From Medicago truncatula (Eukaryota > Streptophyta > Magnoliopsida > Fabales > Fabaceae): a stretch of DNA of 64,000 bases. The translations under genes and the position numbers were made by a program. The DNA lies in assembly GCF_003473485.1 (NCBI RefSeq), contig NC_053042.1:45843762-45907761 (forward strand), given 5' to 3'. This document shows, piece by piece, positions 1-12,339 of this stretch; the stretch's first letter is position 1; each line of letters begins with the position of its first letter. Under the pieces are notes generated by a model. The model saw only the letters and a list, made by a program, of their open reading frames with translations, was not told the DNA's origin and made no database searches.

Positions 1-1240
1 AAAAAACTTACTTTATTTTTTTCTCTTGGAATTCATTGTAGGTCTGACTTTTGACTGATTAGAAAAACGATTAGAAATTAGGGTTTGTTCTTTGTAGTTT
101 GGGATCAAATTTTTTGTAATCTTTTTGCATCACTCATTTCATAGTGGATAGGAGAGCTACTCCCTCCTTTAGATGTAAGATAAATTTATCCGAACTAGGT
201 AAACAAATATTTGTGGTTTCTTCACACTTAAATCTAGATTTGTTTATTGATGTTGTTTTTCTTAAAGTTACTTTAATTTTGATTACTCTTTCCTTTTGCT
301 CCATACCGAGTTTTATTGGTGTGATTTTTAAGTATCGAATTCACAATGTATACGTTTATAAACATGACATCCATAGATAGAAACCAAAATAAAATTTTAG
401 GAGTATATTGTATTAATGATGGTAGAAATTATACAAAAGAAAAAAAGAAGATAGTACAAATGAAATAACCATTAATATAACTTTTTTTTTTTGAGCAAAT
501 TAATATAACTTATATACCAATAAAAGTAATCATCCTATCTATTTTCCTTAACGTATCTATATTGCTAATAAAATAAATAGTATTAAAATTAGAAAAATGT
601 TAACAGGTGTCTTAAACGTATTATTTAAACATCTAAAAGTAGTAATTTCTGTATTAAAAATTGTATGATTATAACTTTAACATAGAAAAAAAATAAGATA
701 CATAATTAAATTCGGTTTGGTTCACTTTGTGAAAAAGAATATGAAATCCAACATCCAAACGATTTTCAGAAAAAGCGCTATCCAAAACCTGGGTTTTATG
801 TAATTTATTGAGTTTTTAGATTACGGCCTAAATTTGAATACCTCCAATAGTTTACAATTTAAAGATTATAAGTCAAGATACATTGGTTCATTGGGTCAGA
901 TCAGCTCGTTGGGCACGTCTGTCCCTTTAATTTTATGAACTTATAACAATCTTATTAGTTTCCCAATAGTCATTTGTTGTTTAATAATAATAATAGTAAA
1001 ATGTAAAAGCTTTTAGAAATGATGCATGGAATGAGATAAAATGATAGTAACATGATAAGAAGCTCTATCTAATTTTTCAATATCAGAAATTATAGACTGA
1101 AACATGATAACATATCATATCCATTAGTTAACATGTTGGTTAGAAGTGCACTAAAGGATTATATTATTATTTTTATTGTAAAAAATAAAAGATCATGTTA
1201 ATTTTTTGGTACAAAGAGGATAATATTTTAGGAAAAACGG
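1..1240. other. AT-rich intergenic DNA
   Basis: No reading frame with coding character, RNA gene or clear repeat boundary is visible. The short open frame near 144-380 has no recognisable protein content. Confidence 0.6.
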
Positions 1241-1419
1241 TAACAATATACATTTTTTAACACATTCTTTTTGATTGGGTAAAAAATTCACATAGATCAC
1301 ACCAAATTATACGTGTCCCATATAAATTTGATGGGTGTCTCATATAAATTTAGTGGGTCTCATGTGAATTTTAACCTATCAAAAAGAGTGTGTTAGAAAA
1401 TGTGTTGCTAGCAGTAACG
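1241..1419. mobile_element. Foldback MITE
   Basis: The two ends are imperfect inverted repeats of about 50 bp: the left arm near 1247-1297 (ACACATTCTTTTTGAT and on) matches the reverse complement of the right arm near 1365-1412. The middle holds a short direct repeat built on CATATAAATTT. It has no coding capacity. I could not define a target-site duplication, so the outer edges are approximate. Confidence 0.6.
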
Positions 1420-2016
1420 TTAGGGCTAGTTGGTTATATTCCTTAACGTCGTGTAAGACATACATATGACATGTCTTCCTAAACACTTGGAATATATTTA
1501 AAAGAATCTTTTGAAATCATTTGACAAAAAAGATTTTGCTAAAAAGAGGTTTATGTTACCTAGAAGTAAGAACAAATATAAGCAGAGTTAATTAGAATCA
1601 TATATCGATTTATGATAGCTCACTATCGATCCGATAACTATGTTTAGGGAACATCCTTGTAAGAAATTTACCTTCACTTAACAAATACAAATATTACAAG
1701 AAATGTGTTTTCTTTTCAAACGGATTTGATGACTCAACATGAATTGTTCTTAAAGACACTACTAACTAACTACTCACACGTTGGAGTTCTATTAGAAATG
1801 TCATATATTTTACACGAGAGTTAATAAATTATAAAAGTTGTTGTACTATATTGTCAAACAAAAATAAAATTAACTAACATTTACTTCTAAAATGGTACTC
1901 GTCATGGTTGTAACTTGTATACATTCAAAATCTACAAATATCATATATGAGATAAATTTTTCAGCAATCTCATCTTCAATATAATATGATACTAGTATAA
2001 TTTTTTTTTAGAAAAT

Positions 2017-2069
2017 TTGAGACAATGTATAATATATGCAAGATCCGGGTTCAAATCCCGGTCACCACT
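2017..2069 (+). repeat. Short repeat with tRNA-like box B
   Basis: The stretch GGGTTCAAATCCCGGTCACC resembles a pol III internal box B / T-arm. It is preceded by GACAATGTATAATATATGCA. A related copy with the same left part and a diverged box B lies in inverse orientation near 63079-63115, and a box-B-like stretch lies at 43910-43938. No complete tRNA cloverleaf is present, so a tRNA-derived SINE or similar retroposon relic is more likely than a tRNA gene. Confidence 0.5.
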
Positions 2070-2170
2070 AAAAAAAAAATCTCCCTTCTAGCTTACTCCT
2101 CGTCATAGGGCAAATTTAATAAACATCAACCCAACACCTTGTTCACCGTAACACCTCCTTTTAACTTGGA

Positions 2171-2419
2171 AAATTGCTCTTCTCCCAACAAAAAACACTC
2201 ACTCCCATACAAACCGATCGAAATATCCTCCACGTGAGTTAACTCACGCTCGGTAAGCTGAAATATAACCTACATAATTTAACTCACGCTAACTTAAGTC
2301 ATATGCCGAACGTGACTTAAGTCACGCTGAGTTATACACCTGCATGAATTAACTCATACAGAGTTATTTTGGTCGGTTCGTATAGGAGTGTGGCTTTTTT
2401 TTGGAGAATAGCAATTTTC
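2171..2419. mobile_element. Foldback MITE with palindromic core
   Basis: The ends form long terminal inverted repeats of about 50 bp: the left arm 2171-2222 (GAAAATTGCTCTTCTCC and on) pairs with 2366-2419. Between them lie several small palindromes in alternating order, such as GAGTTAACTC and TGACTTAAGTCA, each beside an ACGCT or CACG motif. No open frame is present. No exact target duplication was found. Confidence 0.65.
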
Positions 2420-3144
2420 TATAACTTATTCGTGGTACTCACTATTCACAGTCCCAATTATCTGTTTTTTTTTTTTTTTTTTTTGCTGTTTTGTTGGTTT
2501 ACTTTCCGTTGTAGTTGTGTTCTTTCTCTAGACGGTTGTGTTGTTCTTGTTTGGATTTCGCCTCTTTGTATTTTTTTTTTTTTTTTTTGAAAGATGCCTC
2601 TTTGTATTTCTGTCTTCACATATTAATTATTTTGCTATTAAAAAAAGGACGAGTTATTTGTTTAGGAACAAAAGATTTTCTTTTTTGAAAGAGAAACAAA
2701 AGAATATTATTATATAATTTATGTTATTAATTTGTATAAGCAGAGAATTGATAAAAGTAATAATTGTTAATAAGAGTAAATGAAAAAAGTAATTTTTTAT
2801 ATAGTCTTTATTCTCTTTAGTCTGTTTCCTCTTCACAGTTTTTAACTACAAAAATTGGTACATTTATTTAAAATTATAGAACTATTGTCTAAAACTTTAC
2901 GCAATATTTTTCTTTACTGTGTGAATAAAGTGTAAGAAAAAAGATAGAAAGAAGCGAAAAGAAATGAAAAAGAAATAAGTGACGTGATGAAAAAATAAAA
3001 AAAAATTCAAAATTACTCTTCATATCTTATCACTTTTATTTTCTCTATATCTCTCCTTATATCTTATCATTTATTTATCATATCATATTACTCTCTTTAG
3101 TTCTTTCTTTTCCCTCTTAATATTGAATATAGATCGTGATTAAC

Positions 3145-3296
3145 AGTCAATTATTCGCCGCATTCACATTATCATCTCAATTATGATTGTTGGATGGTGA
3201 TCAAATAATCCAAAATTCAAACTCCGATACTTTGTATTTTAATCTACCATCAATTTCAATCCAAATGATCTAGGTGAATGCGGCAAATAATAGACC
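3145..3296. mobile_element. Short foldback element
   Basis: The left arm at about 3147-3167 (CAATTATTCGCCGCATTCAC) is the near reverse complement of the right arm at about 3273-3293. The spacing of about 105 bp and the lack of coding capacity fit a small non-autonomous transposon lying upstream of the ABC transporter gene. No target duplication was identified. Confidence 0.5.
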
Positions 3297-3698
3297 GCGG
3301 AAATTATGTGCATAGGTGTAAGGAAATCACTTTCCAATCTATATTGGGACCTAAACGTGTTTAATTTAGATTATAATTACTATTATTAGAAACTTTTTTA
3401 ATGAAGAACCTTTTAAATTTACCTTTAACTTTAAAAATCTCCAATACTTTAGTGACAAAAAAGATAATGAACAAAAAACATATATTTCCTCCATACACGT
3501 GGCTGTATTGAAGGCTACCGTTATATCCATCGACAGTACATTTCCAGTTGTAAAGTGAAAAGAAAAATTATTCTCTCATTTCTCTATTCTGATTGTTATC
3601 TTATATTTATTTTTTTGCATTAATCAACAACTTTGATAATTAATCATGATTGAACAGAAAAACTAAAATATTAGCAACAAGACCTCTGTTCCTAAGAC

Positions 3699-3707
3699 TA
3701 TATATAT
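3699..3707 (+). promoter_or_regulatory. TATA box of the ABCG21-like gene
   Basis: A TATATATAT stretch lies about 205 bp before the start codon at 3911. The intervening pyrimidine-rich sequence looks like a plant 5' leader. The assignment rests on position and composition only. Confidence 0.5.
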
Positions 3708-3910
3708 GTTGTTATCATACAATCACATCTTTGTGTGCTTCTCGTGCCTTGTTCTTCACTTTATAACTAATAAATCACCTTTAATTTAAATCTCTTCTCT
3801 CATGTGACTCTCTTCTTCCTCCTTCAATTCTCATTGTACTTTGAGTTTATCCTCTAGCCTTGTTTCTTCATTCATAGTTAGGATCTACAAAACTTTATCT
3901 TATATCTAAG

Positions 3911-6900
3911 ATGATGCCCCCTGAGCAAGAAAAAACTATTAATGCACCAAATAACAATTCACCCAACACAAACAGAACAGAGAACAGCTCTATACATGGT
4001 GAGCCAGATGGTTCTTCTTCTAACAAAGTTAAACCAAGTTTGGATATTGATCACAACGCCATTAATATTCCTTCTCATCCAACTACACCACTCACATCAT
4101 TTTCTATTCTTCCTCAATCCTTGCGACCAGTTACACTTAAAGTAAGTTACTTATCAATTTATATGCCATATAGATTACATTTTTAACATGATTTTATAAG
4201 TCAAAATGATACTTATGACTATTTTTATAAGTGTCTCGTATCATATTTGAACTTAGTCTCTTAATTTCTTAGCTCATGGTGGACCTAAGTTTTGTCCATA
4301 TTATTTAATTACTGGTCATTTTCTGTATAGCATGTCGTGTAATAAAATTTGAAGTAATAAGATAAAAACATGCAAATTATTTCATATTATTATGTAATAG
4401 TAATATATAGGACAAAACTTATGTGCATTTCTTTAGCTGCTTTTCGTGGTTATTCTCGTAAAATACTTGTAACTGCCGATGATTTTTCAAATTCATCGCG
4501 ATATTCTCAAACATTGTTATAACAACAAAATGTGGAATTTATGGGAAGAATCACGCGAAAAAACACCTAAATTTTGATGTCTCTAACATAACATGCACAT
4601 AAATTTATTTATTTTATTTTGTGTTGTAGTTTGAAGATGTTTCATACAGCATAACCATGACAAACCAAAAGAAAAATGGCTGCGTCATGGGAAAAGAATC
4701 AAAAGTAACAAGAAAAATCCTCAACGGAGTCACCGGAGTAGCAAGACCCGGCGAGTTAACAGCAATGTTAGGACCCTCAGGGAGTGGCAAAACCACCCTA
4801 CTAACGGCCTTAGCCGGAAGACTTGCCGGAAAAGTCACTGGAACCATAACATACAACGGAAACTCAGACTCATCCTGCATGAAACGCAAAATAGGTTTTG
4901 TTTCTCAAGACGATGTAGTTTACCCTCACTTAACGGTGTTGGAAACATTAACCTACACCGCACTCTTGAGACTTCCCAAGACACTTACGCGTGAAGAAAA
5001 GGTCGAACACGCGGAGAGGATAATCACCGAGCTCGGCCTAACGCGGTGCCGGAACACTCAGGTTGGCGGCTGTATGGGACTTTTCCGGGGAATCTCCGGT
5101 GGAGAAAGAAAAAGGATGAGTATTGGGCAAGAAATGTTGGTGAACCCGAGTTTGTTGTTTTTGGATGAACCAACTTCAGGTTTGGATTCGACCACAGCTC
5201 AACTTATTGTTTCGGTTCTTCGGGGTTTGGCTCGGTCCGGTCGAACCGTTGTTACTACTATTCATCAGCCTTCAAGCCGGTTGTATAGGATGTTTGATAA
5301 AGTGGTGGTTTTGTCTGATGGGTATCCGATTTACAGTGGTAATGCGGGTCGGGTTATGGATTATCTTGGATCCGTTGGGTTTGTTCCAGGGTTTAACTTT
5401 GTTAATCCTGCTGATTTTCTCCTTGATCTTGCTAATGGTAAGTTATTGTTTGTTAATCCTGTTGATTTTCTCTTTGACCTTATTTAGCTTAATTGTAGTC
5501 TTGATCCTTTTATTTTTAATAATTTAGGGATTTGATGTTCCTATAACTATTTTAAAATCTGATAGTTTTTGGTTTATTTGGTCTACAAGGGATCAAAATT
5601 GCAGTTATTTTTAATTTTCAAACGGTTGCCCTTTTTTTGGTATTTAATTGAAATTTATGTTTGTTATTTTATTGGTATATAAGTGGAAAGTAAAAGGTTG
5701 GTATTTTGTGGATGTCAATGTCACTAAACAAAATTGACACCCATTTTGGGAGTGATACTGAAAGGGGGAGTTTGTTTTACACTTGTCGTTATTTGTTGGG
5801 TGAAGGTTTATTTTCAAATGTTAAATAATTAATAATAAAGGTTGTGCTGAAAAAAGATTGAGGATTTTCTAATGAAGTGAAACTTCTTTTGACAATTTGA
5901 AAAGGATTGGGTATCATAAGCAGTACAATTGAAAAGATGTTGTACCAAAAGATATGCATGTTTGATTGTTTGATTTAACAGTGATTTTGCTAGAATTACG
6001 ATGAGTGTTTTTGAAAATCGAAGTGTGATTGACTCTGATTCTGACAAACATAGTGATACCATGCACAAAATCTATCTTTTCCAAATAATTTCATTACAAC
6101 TTGTGTGTATTTGATCACAGCTCGAGTGTACATTTTAATTGTTCATTCAACTTCAATTTTAAATTAAATAAGAAAATAAACTCAACTCTATCAAAAAGTT
6201 GCACAAGATATTTCATGAAAAAAAAAAATGTTGGAAATATTAAAATCATGGTTGATATTTTACCTTAAAAGATTAGTAGATTTGCATGGTAATTTTTTAG
6301 AGATATGATGATGAGACTTCTAATTCTTAAGACTATGGATTTTTCAGGCATAATTGCTGATGTTAAACATGATGAGATAGAGCAGCATGATCAAGATCAA
6401 GCTTCAGTGAAACAGTCATTAATTTCATCCTATAAGAAAAACTTATACCCTGCTCTTAAAGAAGATATTCAGCACATTAACACAGAACCAGTGGTTTTTG
6501 CATCAAGAGGAACATCTAGACGTAAGTGAAATTTTCGTGTTCATTTGATTGATGTTGCTTCTACTTTAAGGCATGGAATTATTATGTACAAAACCATACC
6601 ATATGGCTAAATGATAATTGTTAATTTTTTATAGGTTCTTCTGATAACCAGTGGTGCACTAGCTGGTGGGAGCAATTCAAGGTTCTGCTTAAGAGGGGTT
6701 TACAAGAGAGGAGGCATGAATCTTTTTCTGGCTTAAAGATTTTCCAAGTCTTGTCTGTTTCCATTCTCTCAGGACTCCTCTGGTGGCACTCTGATCCCTC
6801 ACACATTCAAGATCAGGTATCATTTTTTACTCTATAGTCTATTTTTTCGGATCAAATTCAAAAATAAATGGTAACATAAGTACATATAAATGATGGAGAT

Positions 6901-7757
6901 TGGTAAAGAGTAGCAGTATAGAAAACACTTTTTCAAACCAAATAGGTTGTAATTAATGTAGCACCGACAATTCACATTGAAGGCGTGTTAGGTGTCCAAT
7001 ACATGTCAGTCTCTCACATTTACACGACATGAAACATGTTACATTCAACTATTCTATTTTCTCAATAGTAGCAGTAGTACTCACAATATAACCTTTGTAA
7101 CAGGTAGGACTTCTATTCTTCTTCTCCATCTTTTGGGGATTCTTCCCTCTCTTCAATGCAATCTTTGCATTTCCACTGGATAGACCAATGCTAACAAAAG
7201 AAAGATCGTCAGGGATGTACCATCTATCATCCTACTATGTTGCTAGGATGGTAGGAGACTTACCAATGGAGCTTGTTCTTCCGACAATTTTTGTAACTAT
7301 CACCTACTGGATGGGTGGTCTTAAGCCTTCCCTAGTTACATTTGTGTTAACCCTTTTGATAATGCTTTTCAATGTTCTGGTCTCTCAAGGAATAGGCTTA
7401 GCACTTGGTGCAATTCTCATGGATGTTAAGCAGGCCACAACTCTAGCTTCAGTGACAATGTTGGTTTTTCTTTTAGCTGGTGGTTACTACATTCAGAAAA
7501 TGCCTTCTTTTATAGCTTGGTTAAAGTACTTTTCTTTCAGTCATTACTGTTATAAGCTGCTTGTAGGGGTTCAGTTTTCAGTAAATGAGGTTTATGAATG
7601 TAGAGAAGGGTTGCATTGTAGGGCAAGAGATTTTCCAGCCATAAAGTGTTTGGAGCTTGGTAATATGTGGGGAGATGTGGCTGCATTGACTATAATGTTT
7701 GTTGGATACAGAGTTGTGGCATATTTAGCTTTGAGGAGGGGCAACCTAAATGCCTAA
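3911..7757 (+). CDS. ABCG21: ABCG21-type half-size ABC transporter
   Basis: This WBC/ABCG half transporter has five coding exons: 3911-4141, 4630-5437, 6348-6521, 6635-6816 and 7104-7757. All introns are GT-AG, and the joined frame gives 682 residues. The N-terminal nucleotide-binding domain shows Walker A GPSGSGKT at about residues 125-132, a Q-loop glutamine at about 170, signature ISGGERKR at 232-239, Walker B LLFLDEP at 252-258 and the H-loop histidine at about 289. The C-terminal half (from about residue 430) holds hydrophobic segments typical of the ABC2 membrane domain. The Ser/Pro-rich N-terminus (MMPPEQE), the motif QSLRP and the linker [16 protein letters not shown] resemble Arabidopsis ABCG21 from memory. 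ABCG members export hormones, lipids or secondary metabolites after homo- or heterodimerisation, usually at the plasma membrane; the substrate here is unknown. No inactivating change is seen. Confidence 0.93.
6958..7065. repeat. GTGTC/CACGACA repeat in ABCG21 intron 4
   Basis: The segment carries GTGTCCAATACATGTCAG, then ACACGACATGAAACATG, followed by ATTCAACTATTCTATTTTCTCAA. A diverged second copy lies just downstream of the same gene at 7799-7885. Both resemble a dispersed non-autonomous repeat built on GTGTC/GACAC motifs. Confidence 0.5.
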
Positions 7758-7798
7758 GGACTTAATGGATCAGAAGCTATGTATCACCAACACTTCGA

Positions 7799-7885
7799 AT
7801 TAAATGCGTGTCTAGGGTCCAACCTGTGTCAGTGTTACTAACACGACACGGACACATATGATTATATTCAATTGTTTTCTCAAAT
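7799..7885. repeat. Second copy of the GTGTC/CACGACA repeat
   Basis: It contains GTGTCTAGGGTCCAAC, then AACACGACACGGACACAT and TATTCAATTGTTTTCTCAA, in the same order as the intron-4 copy. It lies within 45 bp after the transporter stop codon and so probably sits in the 3' untranslated region. Confidence 0.5.
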
Positions 7886-9249
7886 TATTTTACTAGTATG
7901 GAAGTGTAAGTGCCGATGTTGAGCCATGTATGTGTCAATGCTCTATAGATCAGAAGAGATCGTATTATTATTTTCAAGATCAGTTGTTTCATTCACTGCC
8001 TCAGTTAAATTAAGAGGTGATTTGATTCGAATTGTAAGGGAAGTAACTTAATTCCTTGTAAATAATTGACATGAAAATGAAATGAAATGGAACGATCAAT
8101 GTTTGCAGAAATTTAGTCCCAATTCTTTATGGAGAAAAACCAGATGTGCCGATTAGAGTTAGTTCATTTGATGTTTTAGTTATCTCAGTACTATACTATG
8201 GTTTATTGTTGCAAATCATATATTCCTTAGTAAATGCATATTCTCTTGGTATTCTGTATTTTGTCTGTTTATATTATCAGATCAATGAACTTTTGTATTC
8301 CTTAGCAAAATCAATATGACTAATTGGAAATCTATGTATATAATATCCTATTTTGTTGAATGTAATGTTGAGTTGTTTCCTTGTCACGATTATGTAGTAC
8401 TGGTTTGAAGAAACAAACTTGTTATACATGGAACTAATTTTGAACTGGAAAAAATGAAGTGATTTTTTTAAGAAGTAATAATTCTAGTTTAGAAACAATT
8501 AGCTACTCAATTGATTACTAATCACTTAGGCAAGCTTGGTATGTGTGAAAAGGGAACAAAAGAAAAATAAGAGGAAAAATATCACAAATAGATTGTTTTT
8601 TTCCTCTCACACTCTACACAATCAAACATTGAAAAAAAAGAATCCAAAAGATAGTAAAAACAAGAGGAGTGAAAGTTTCAACTAATCTTAGGACTCATTA
8701 TCACAATTTATTTGGTTATCTAATTTACCATAATGGATAAACACTTAGTTTAGATATAGTTCAGGAAAAAAATTATATCACTAAACATATATATCCACAA
8801 TGACATAGTCCATTTCTTTTTCTGTTGCTGCCTTTATCTATAGTAATCTGTAACAATAACAAGAAAAAGCCATTATCTATGCAAATTAATTGAAAATGTT
8901 TATCATTTATGGATGTTATACCAAAAAGAAAATAAAGATTTAGTTGTTTGAAGTTAGAACAATTTTAAGAGTGCTTCAGATTATCAGCATATGATGCACT
9001 TAGGTCTTAGGCTTCAACATGCAGTATCTAACTATAATAAAAAAATATCAGTAAAATATGCTTTACTAAGGCAAAGCATTATATGCTGAAGCATATCTCC
9101 ATAAGCTGACAATTCAGTTTATTCCATTTATTGGCAAATTGATGATATAGCATAATGCTAAAATTGAGCTATAAATGGATGTATCTCTTGTAATGCTATA
9201 ATTAACATTGAAGCTAGAAAACTATCCTTAGAAGAGTATAGTGTGTAAA
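7886..9249. other. Intergenic DNA upstream of the first small Lys-rich gene
   Basis: AT-rich sequence with no coding-like frame. The last 100 bp contain a possible leader and a TATA-like CTATAAATGG near 9169-9178, about 75 bp before the small gene's ATG. Confidence 0.5.
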
Positions 9250-9565
9250 ATGGCATCACTCAAAGCTGAGAAACCAACTGAGAAATCTGGTAGCTCTCAA
9301 CCATCAGGGCAAGTCAAGAAAGAGCCTGCTGCCAAATCTAGTGGGACCACTCCCAAAGCTAGAGCTTCTAAGGTAGCACCAAAGAAAACTGAGCAGAAAT
9401 CTCAGCCTAAGAGGAAGGTAAATAAATGCATAATATGAACAAATTATTTGAGTTTCATATATATTAGAAATTAGAATACTATGTTTATTTTGTGACATTG
9501 ATTAAATAATCTTTGGTTACTTGTTTCAGGCTAGCAGTAAGCAGAAGATAACAAGTGAAACTTAA
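9250..9565 (+). CDS. Small Lys-rich protein, copy 1 (function unknown)
   Basis: Two coding exons, 9250-9417 and 9530-9565, are joined by a GT-AG intron to give 67 residues. The ATG at 9250 is chosen because the paralogue at 12079 starts with the same MASLKA residues. The protein is hydrophilic and very basic, rich in Lys, Ser, Ala, Pro and Gln, with no signal peptide, membrane segment or recognised domain; it is probably disordered. The intron follows a PKRK run, and the short second exon adds only 11 residues ending KITSET. The paralogue has the same layout, with its intron after NKKK. I do not recognise the family. The basic clusters could act as a nuclear signal or bind nucleic acid, but this is speculation from composition. 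Confidence 0.75.
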
Positions 9566-10071
9566 ATAACTTGAAAAAATAATTGTTGGAACTTTGTATT
9601 ATAAATGTGAAGAATCCATAAGGTTACTGTTATGGTTCATGTTTCATGAATTTTATCAGTAGTACTATCTGTATTGTACCACTTGCTTATGTTGTCACAT
9701 TAGTATTCCATGCCAGTTTTTGGCCTTTTAAATAAAATATATTGATGGTGAGAAAATATCAGTATTTTATTAATTGCTGCTAAAGTTCAATTTTAAGGAG
9801 ACAGTGACATCAAGAAAATTCGAAGTATATATACCATCCATTATAAAACCTCAACCATAATAATAACAATAAAGTATGTATATTAATGTCTAAATAAACT
9901 AAATGTGACAAAAAAAATGAATTCCTGAAAAGACAAATAAAACATTTGATAATATGTATAATTAATTGTCTAAAAGATGGTATCTTAGAAAAATTATAAA
10001 ATAAAATCATGGAAATGAAAATTCATAAATAAAGAAAAATCTCAAAACAAAGTACTACTTAGTAGCTAATT

Positions 10072-11103
10072 TCAAAAATAGAAATATAATGTGCTCATAA
10101 GGTCTACTGAGCAACAGCTAGTAAGTAAGGTAGGAAACATGGAAGGTTTCAACTTTGAACCGTTCCAAGATAACACATTCCATAAATAAATTGACACACA
10201 CACACAACCAATTACTGAAGTTCCGCAATCGATGTTCTTCGAAAGAAAACAAACAGCATCCTCGCGAAGTATTGAACAAGCACCAACCATAGTTCTAATT
10301 GCATTTGCTTTCTTAAAATCAAACGAAATCAGGATCGCATTTCTTGCTCTCTCTAAGTTCGTGAATAGAGAGAGTTTGTCATAAAAATGTTATAGTTTTC
10401 CTCATTAGTAAACTTTTTGAAAAGGATAAGTATGCAACAGCCAAAGTGGACAAGTATTGAAGGCCGATCCAATCGACGGTTAATCAGTTATAGTCAATAT
10501 TCCGTTAGCATCGGCTGGTAACCTCGCTGCAACAGGTTTTATACCTATTGCAACCAATGCTGTTATCACGGAGTTATGGAATTCAAAAGACACGCTGTGT
10601 ATCATAGAACCAACACAAGTGCATAACTTCATGTTATCCTCAGAACGAATTGTCTCATTATATGCCACACTAAAAGCCATATCTTAATTTCAGACACTTA
10701 TGTCTGATGTCTTCAAGTTTCCAAAACTGGTTCCATTCATAAACTTGTTAGATATCTCTTTGGGATATTTTCCTCTCAGTCCATTCCTCTCTTTGGTGAT
10801 ATCGCATTCGTGTGTGTAGCAAGAAAATATTGTCGCGCTATTTAGCATTTTTCTTTTTTAATAAGGCGTTAACAAACCAAAATACATAATCCAAACTAAT
10901 TTTCTCTGCAAATAGTCAGATCTAAAGAAAAAATAACTAGATGTTTGCTTGCATCCGATATATGTGATCTCTAAAATGTTGACAAGTTCGCTTATACCAC
11001 CTTGAATTTGTGAATGAAAATTAAACTCCACAAAAATATCTAACAACCTCTCTGGAGGATGATTTGTAAGTAATCTTGGAGCCTTGAGAGATGTCCTCGT
11101 CAC
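10072..11103 (-). pseudogene. Unrecognised antisense coding relic, copy 1
   Basis: The minus strand holds a series of coding-like stretches in order: around 11103-10960 (TSLKAPRLLTNHPPERLLDI and on), around 10830-10695 (containing GKYPKEISNKFMNGTSFGN), 10680-10480 (MAFSVAYNETIRSEDNMKLC and on) and around 10320-10230 (NAIRTMVGACSILREDAV). In-frame stops separate the second and third stretches, just upstream of MAFSVAY, so it is read as a broken gene or scattered exons. I could not assign a family. The part from 10537 rightwards is repeated at 19402-20004. The duplication border at 10537 cuts through the third stretch. Confidence 0.4.
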
Positions 11104-11994
11104 TAGCGTGATGTGAGCCCAGGACCTAACCTATCCAAAAAAAAAAAAAATCATATGAAAAAAGTTGTTTCAATCATGTTCATCGCATAAGCTTTAAAAT
11201 AATTTTCCCCTAAAAAAACAAGTTCTAAATAAAAATAGTTCGTATTAAATAGAAATTATCAAACACGTTCGTAACTTCAATCTAAGTCGTCCTTTTTCTT
11301 TTACTAAAACAAGATCACATTCCTTATCGTTGATGTGTGCAAATTCATGTAAATTATTATAGAATCACTTATTCATGCAATTAAACATGATAATTTAAGA
11401 ACTTGTTTTTTTCACTAAAGTTTAACCAGAAAAAATAAAAATCTCATCAAATATGATACCACCATTCAAAATAAACTAAACCGACATATAAAGTAGTATA
11501 AGTATAACCCATTTAATTAAATTAATTGGCTAAATATTGCTTAGTTTTTTTTCTTTTCTTTAAAGAGTGCTAATTTTAGATGGGCTATCCGGCATTTGAA
11601 CTATACCCCTGCCTGCATATATTACTATATATGTCCTTACCCAAAAATATATGTAATCACAAAAAATACTATTTAAAAATATATGTCTTTATCAACTGAG
11701 TTAATTTACACAAACTATTTTAATTTATACTACTGAAACGTACCAACTTACTTGATCATATTTTTGTAAAAAAAACTTACTTGGTCATATTTTTCATTTT
11801 AGGGAACTTATACCTTGTAATATTCATTTAAAGATAATATCAGTGAATTTTACTGATCATTATAAGTATCTGATTCAAAAGTGTTGCATACTTGCATGTC
11901 ATTTATGCTATTCTTATCTCCTCTCCACCATGGCTTAATTCACTATCATCCAATGCAAGTAGGGGTTCCTGCCTAGTGGCATAATTTAGACTCC

Positions 11995-12001
11995 TATAAA
12001 A
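11995..12001 (+). promoter_or_regulatory. TATA box of the second small Lys-rich gene
   Basis: TATAAAA lies 84 bp upstream of the ATG at 12079, a suitable distance for a short leader. The segment ending about 18 bp after this box is copied at 20811 without the gene. Confidence 0.6.
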
Positions 12002-12078
12002 GGCATCGGTTGTGTTACAACATATGTATTAGAAGAACAAATTAACTTGCTTAAATATTTAAAGATATTTTGTGCAAA

Positions 12079-12293
12079 ATGGCATCCTTGAAGGCTGACA
12101 AACCTGTTGGAACCCAACTTTTTGGGCAGGCCAAGAAAGAAGCTACTCCTAAAGCTAGTGATAAGGGCCAAGCTTCCAAATCAGCTTCAAAGAAAGCTCA
12201 TCAGAAGCCTCAAGATCTTAATAAGAAAAAGGTATCTTAAATTCTTTTTCAAAACAGTGTGCTTATATGATGGTGGCTTGAATCATGATTCAT

Positions 12294-12339
<46 letters not shown>

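Noticed and set aside
2041-2069. Possible tRNA gene
   Set aside because: Only a T-arm/box-B-like stretch is present; no acceptor, D-arm or anticodon arm can be drawn.
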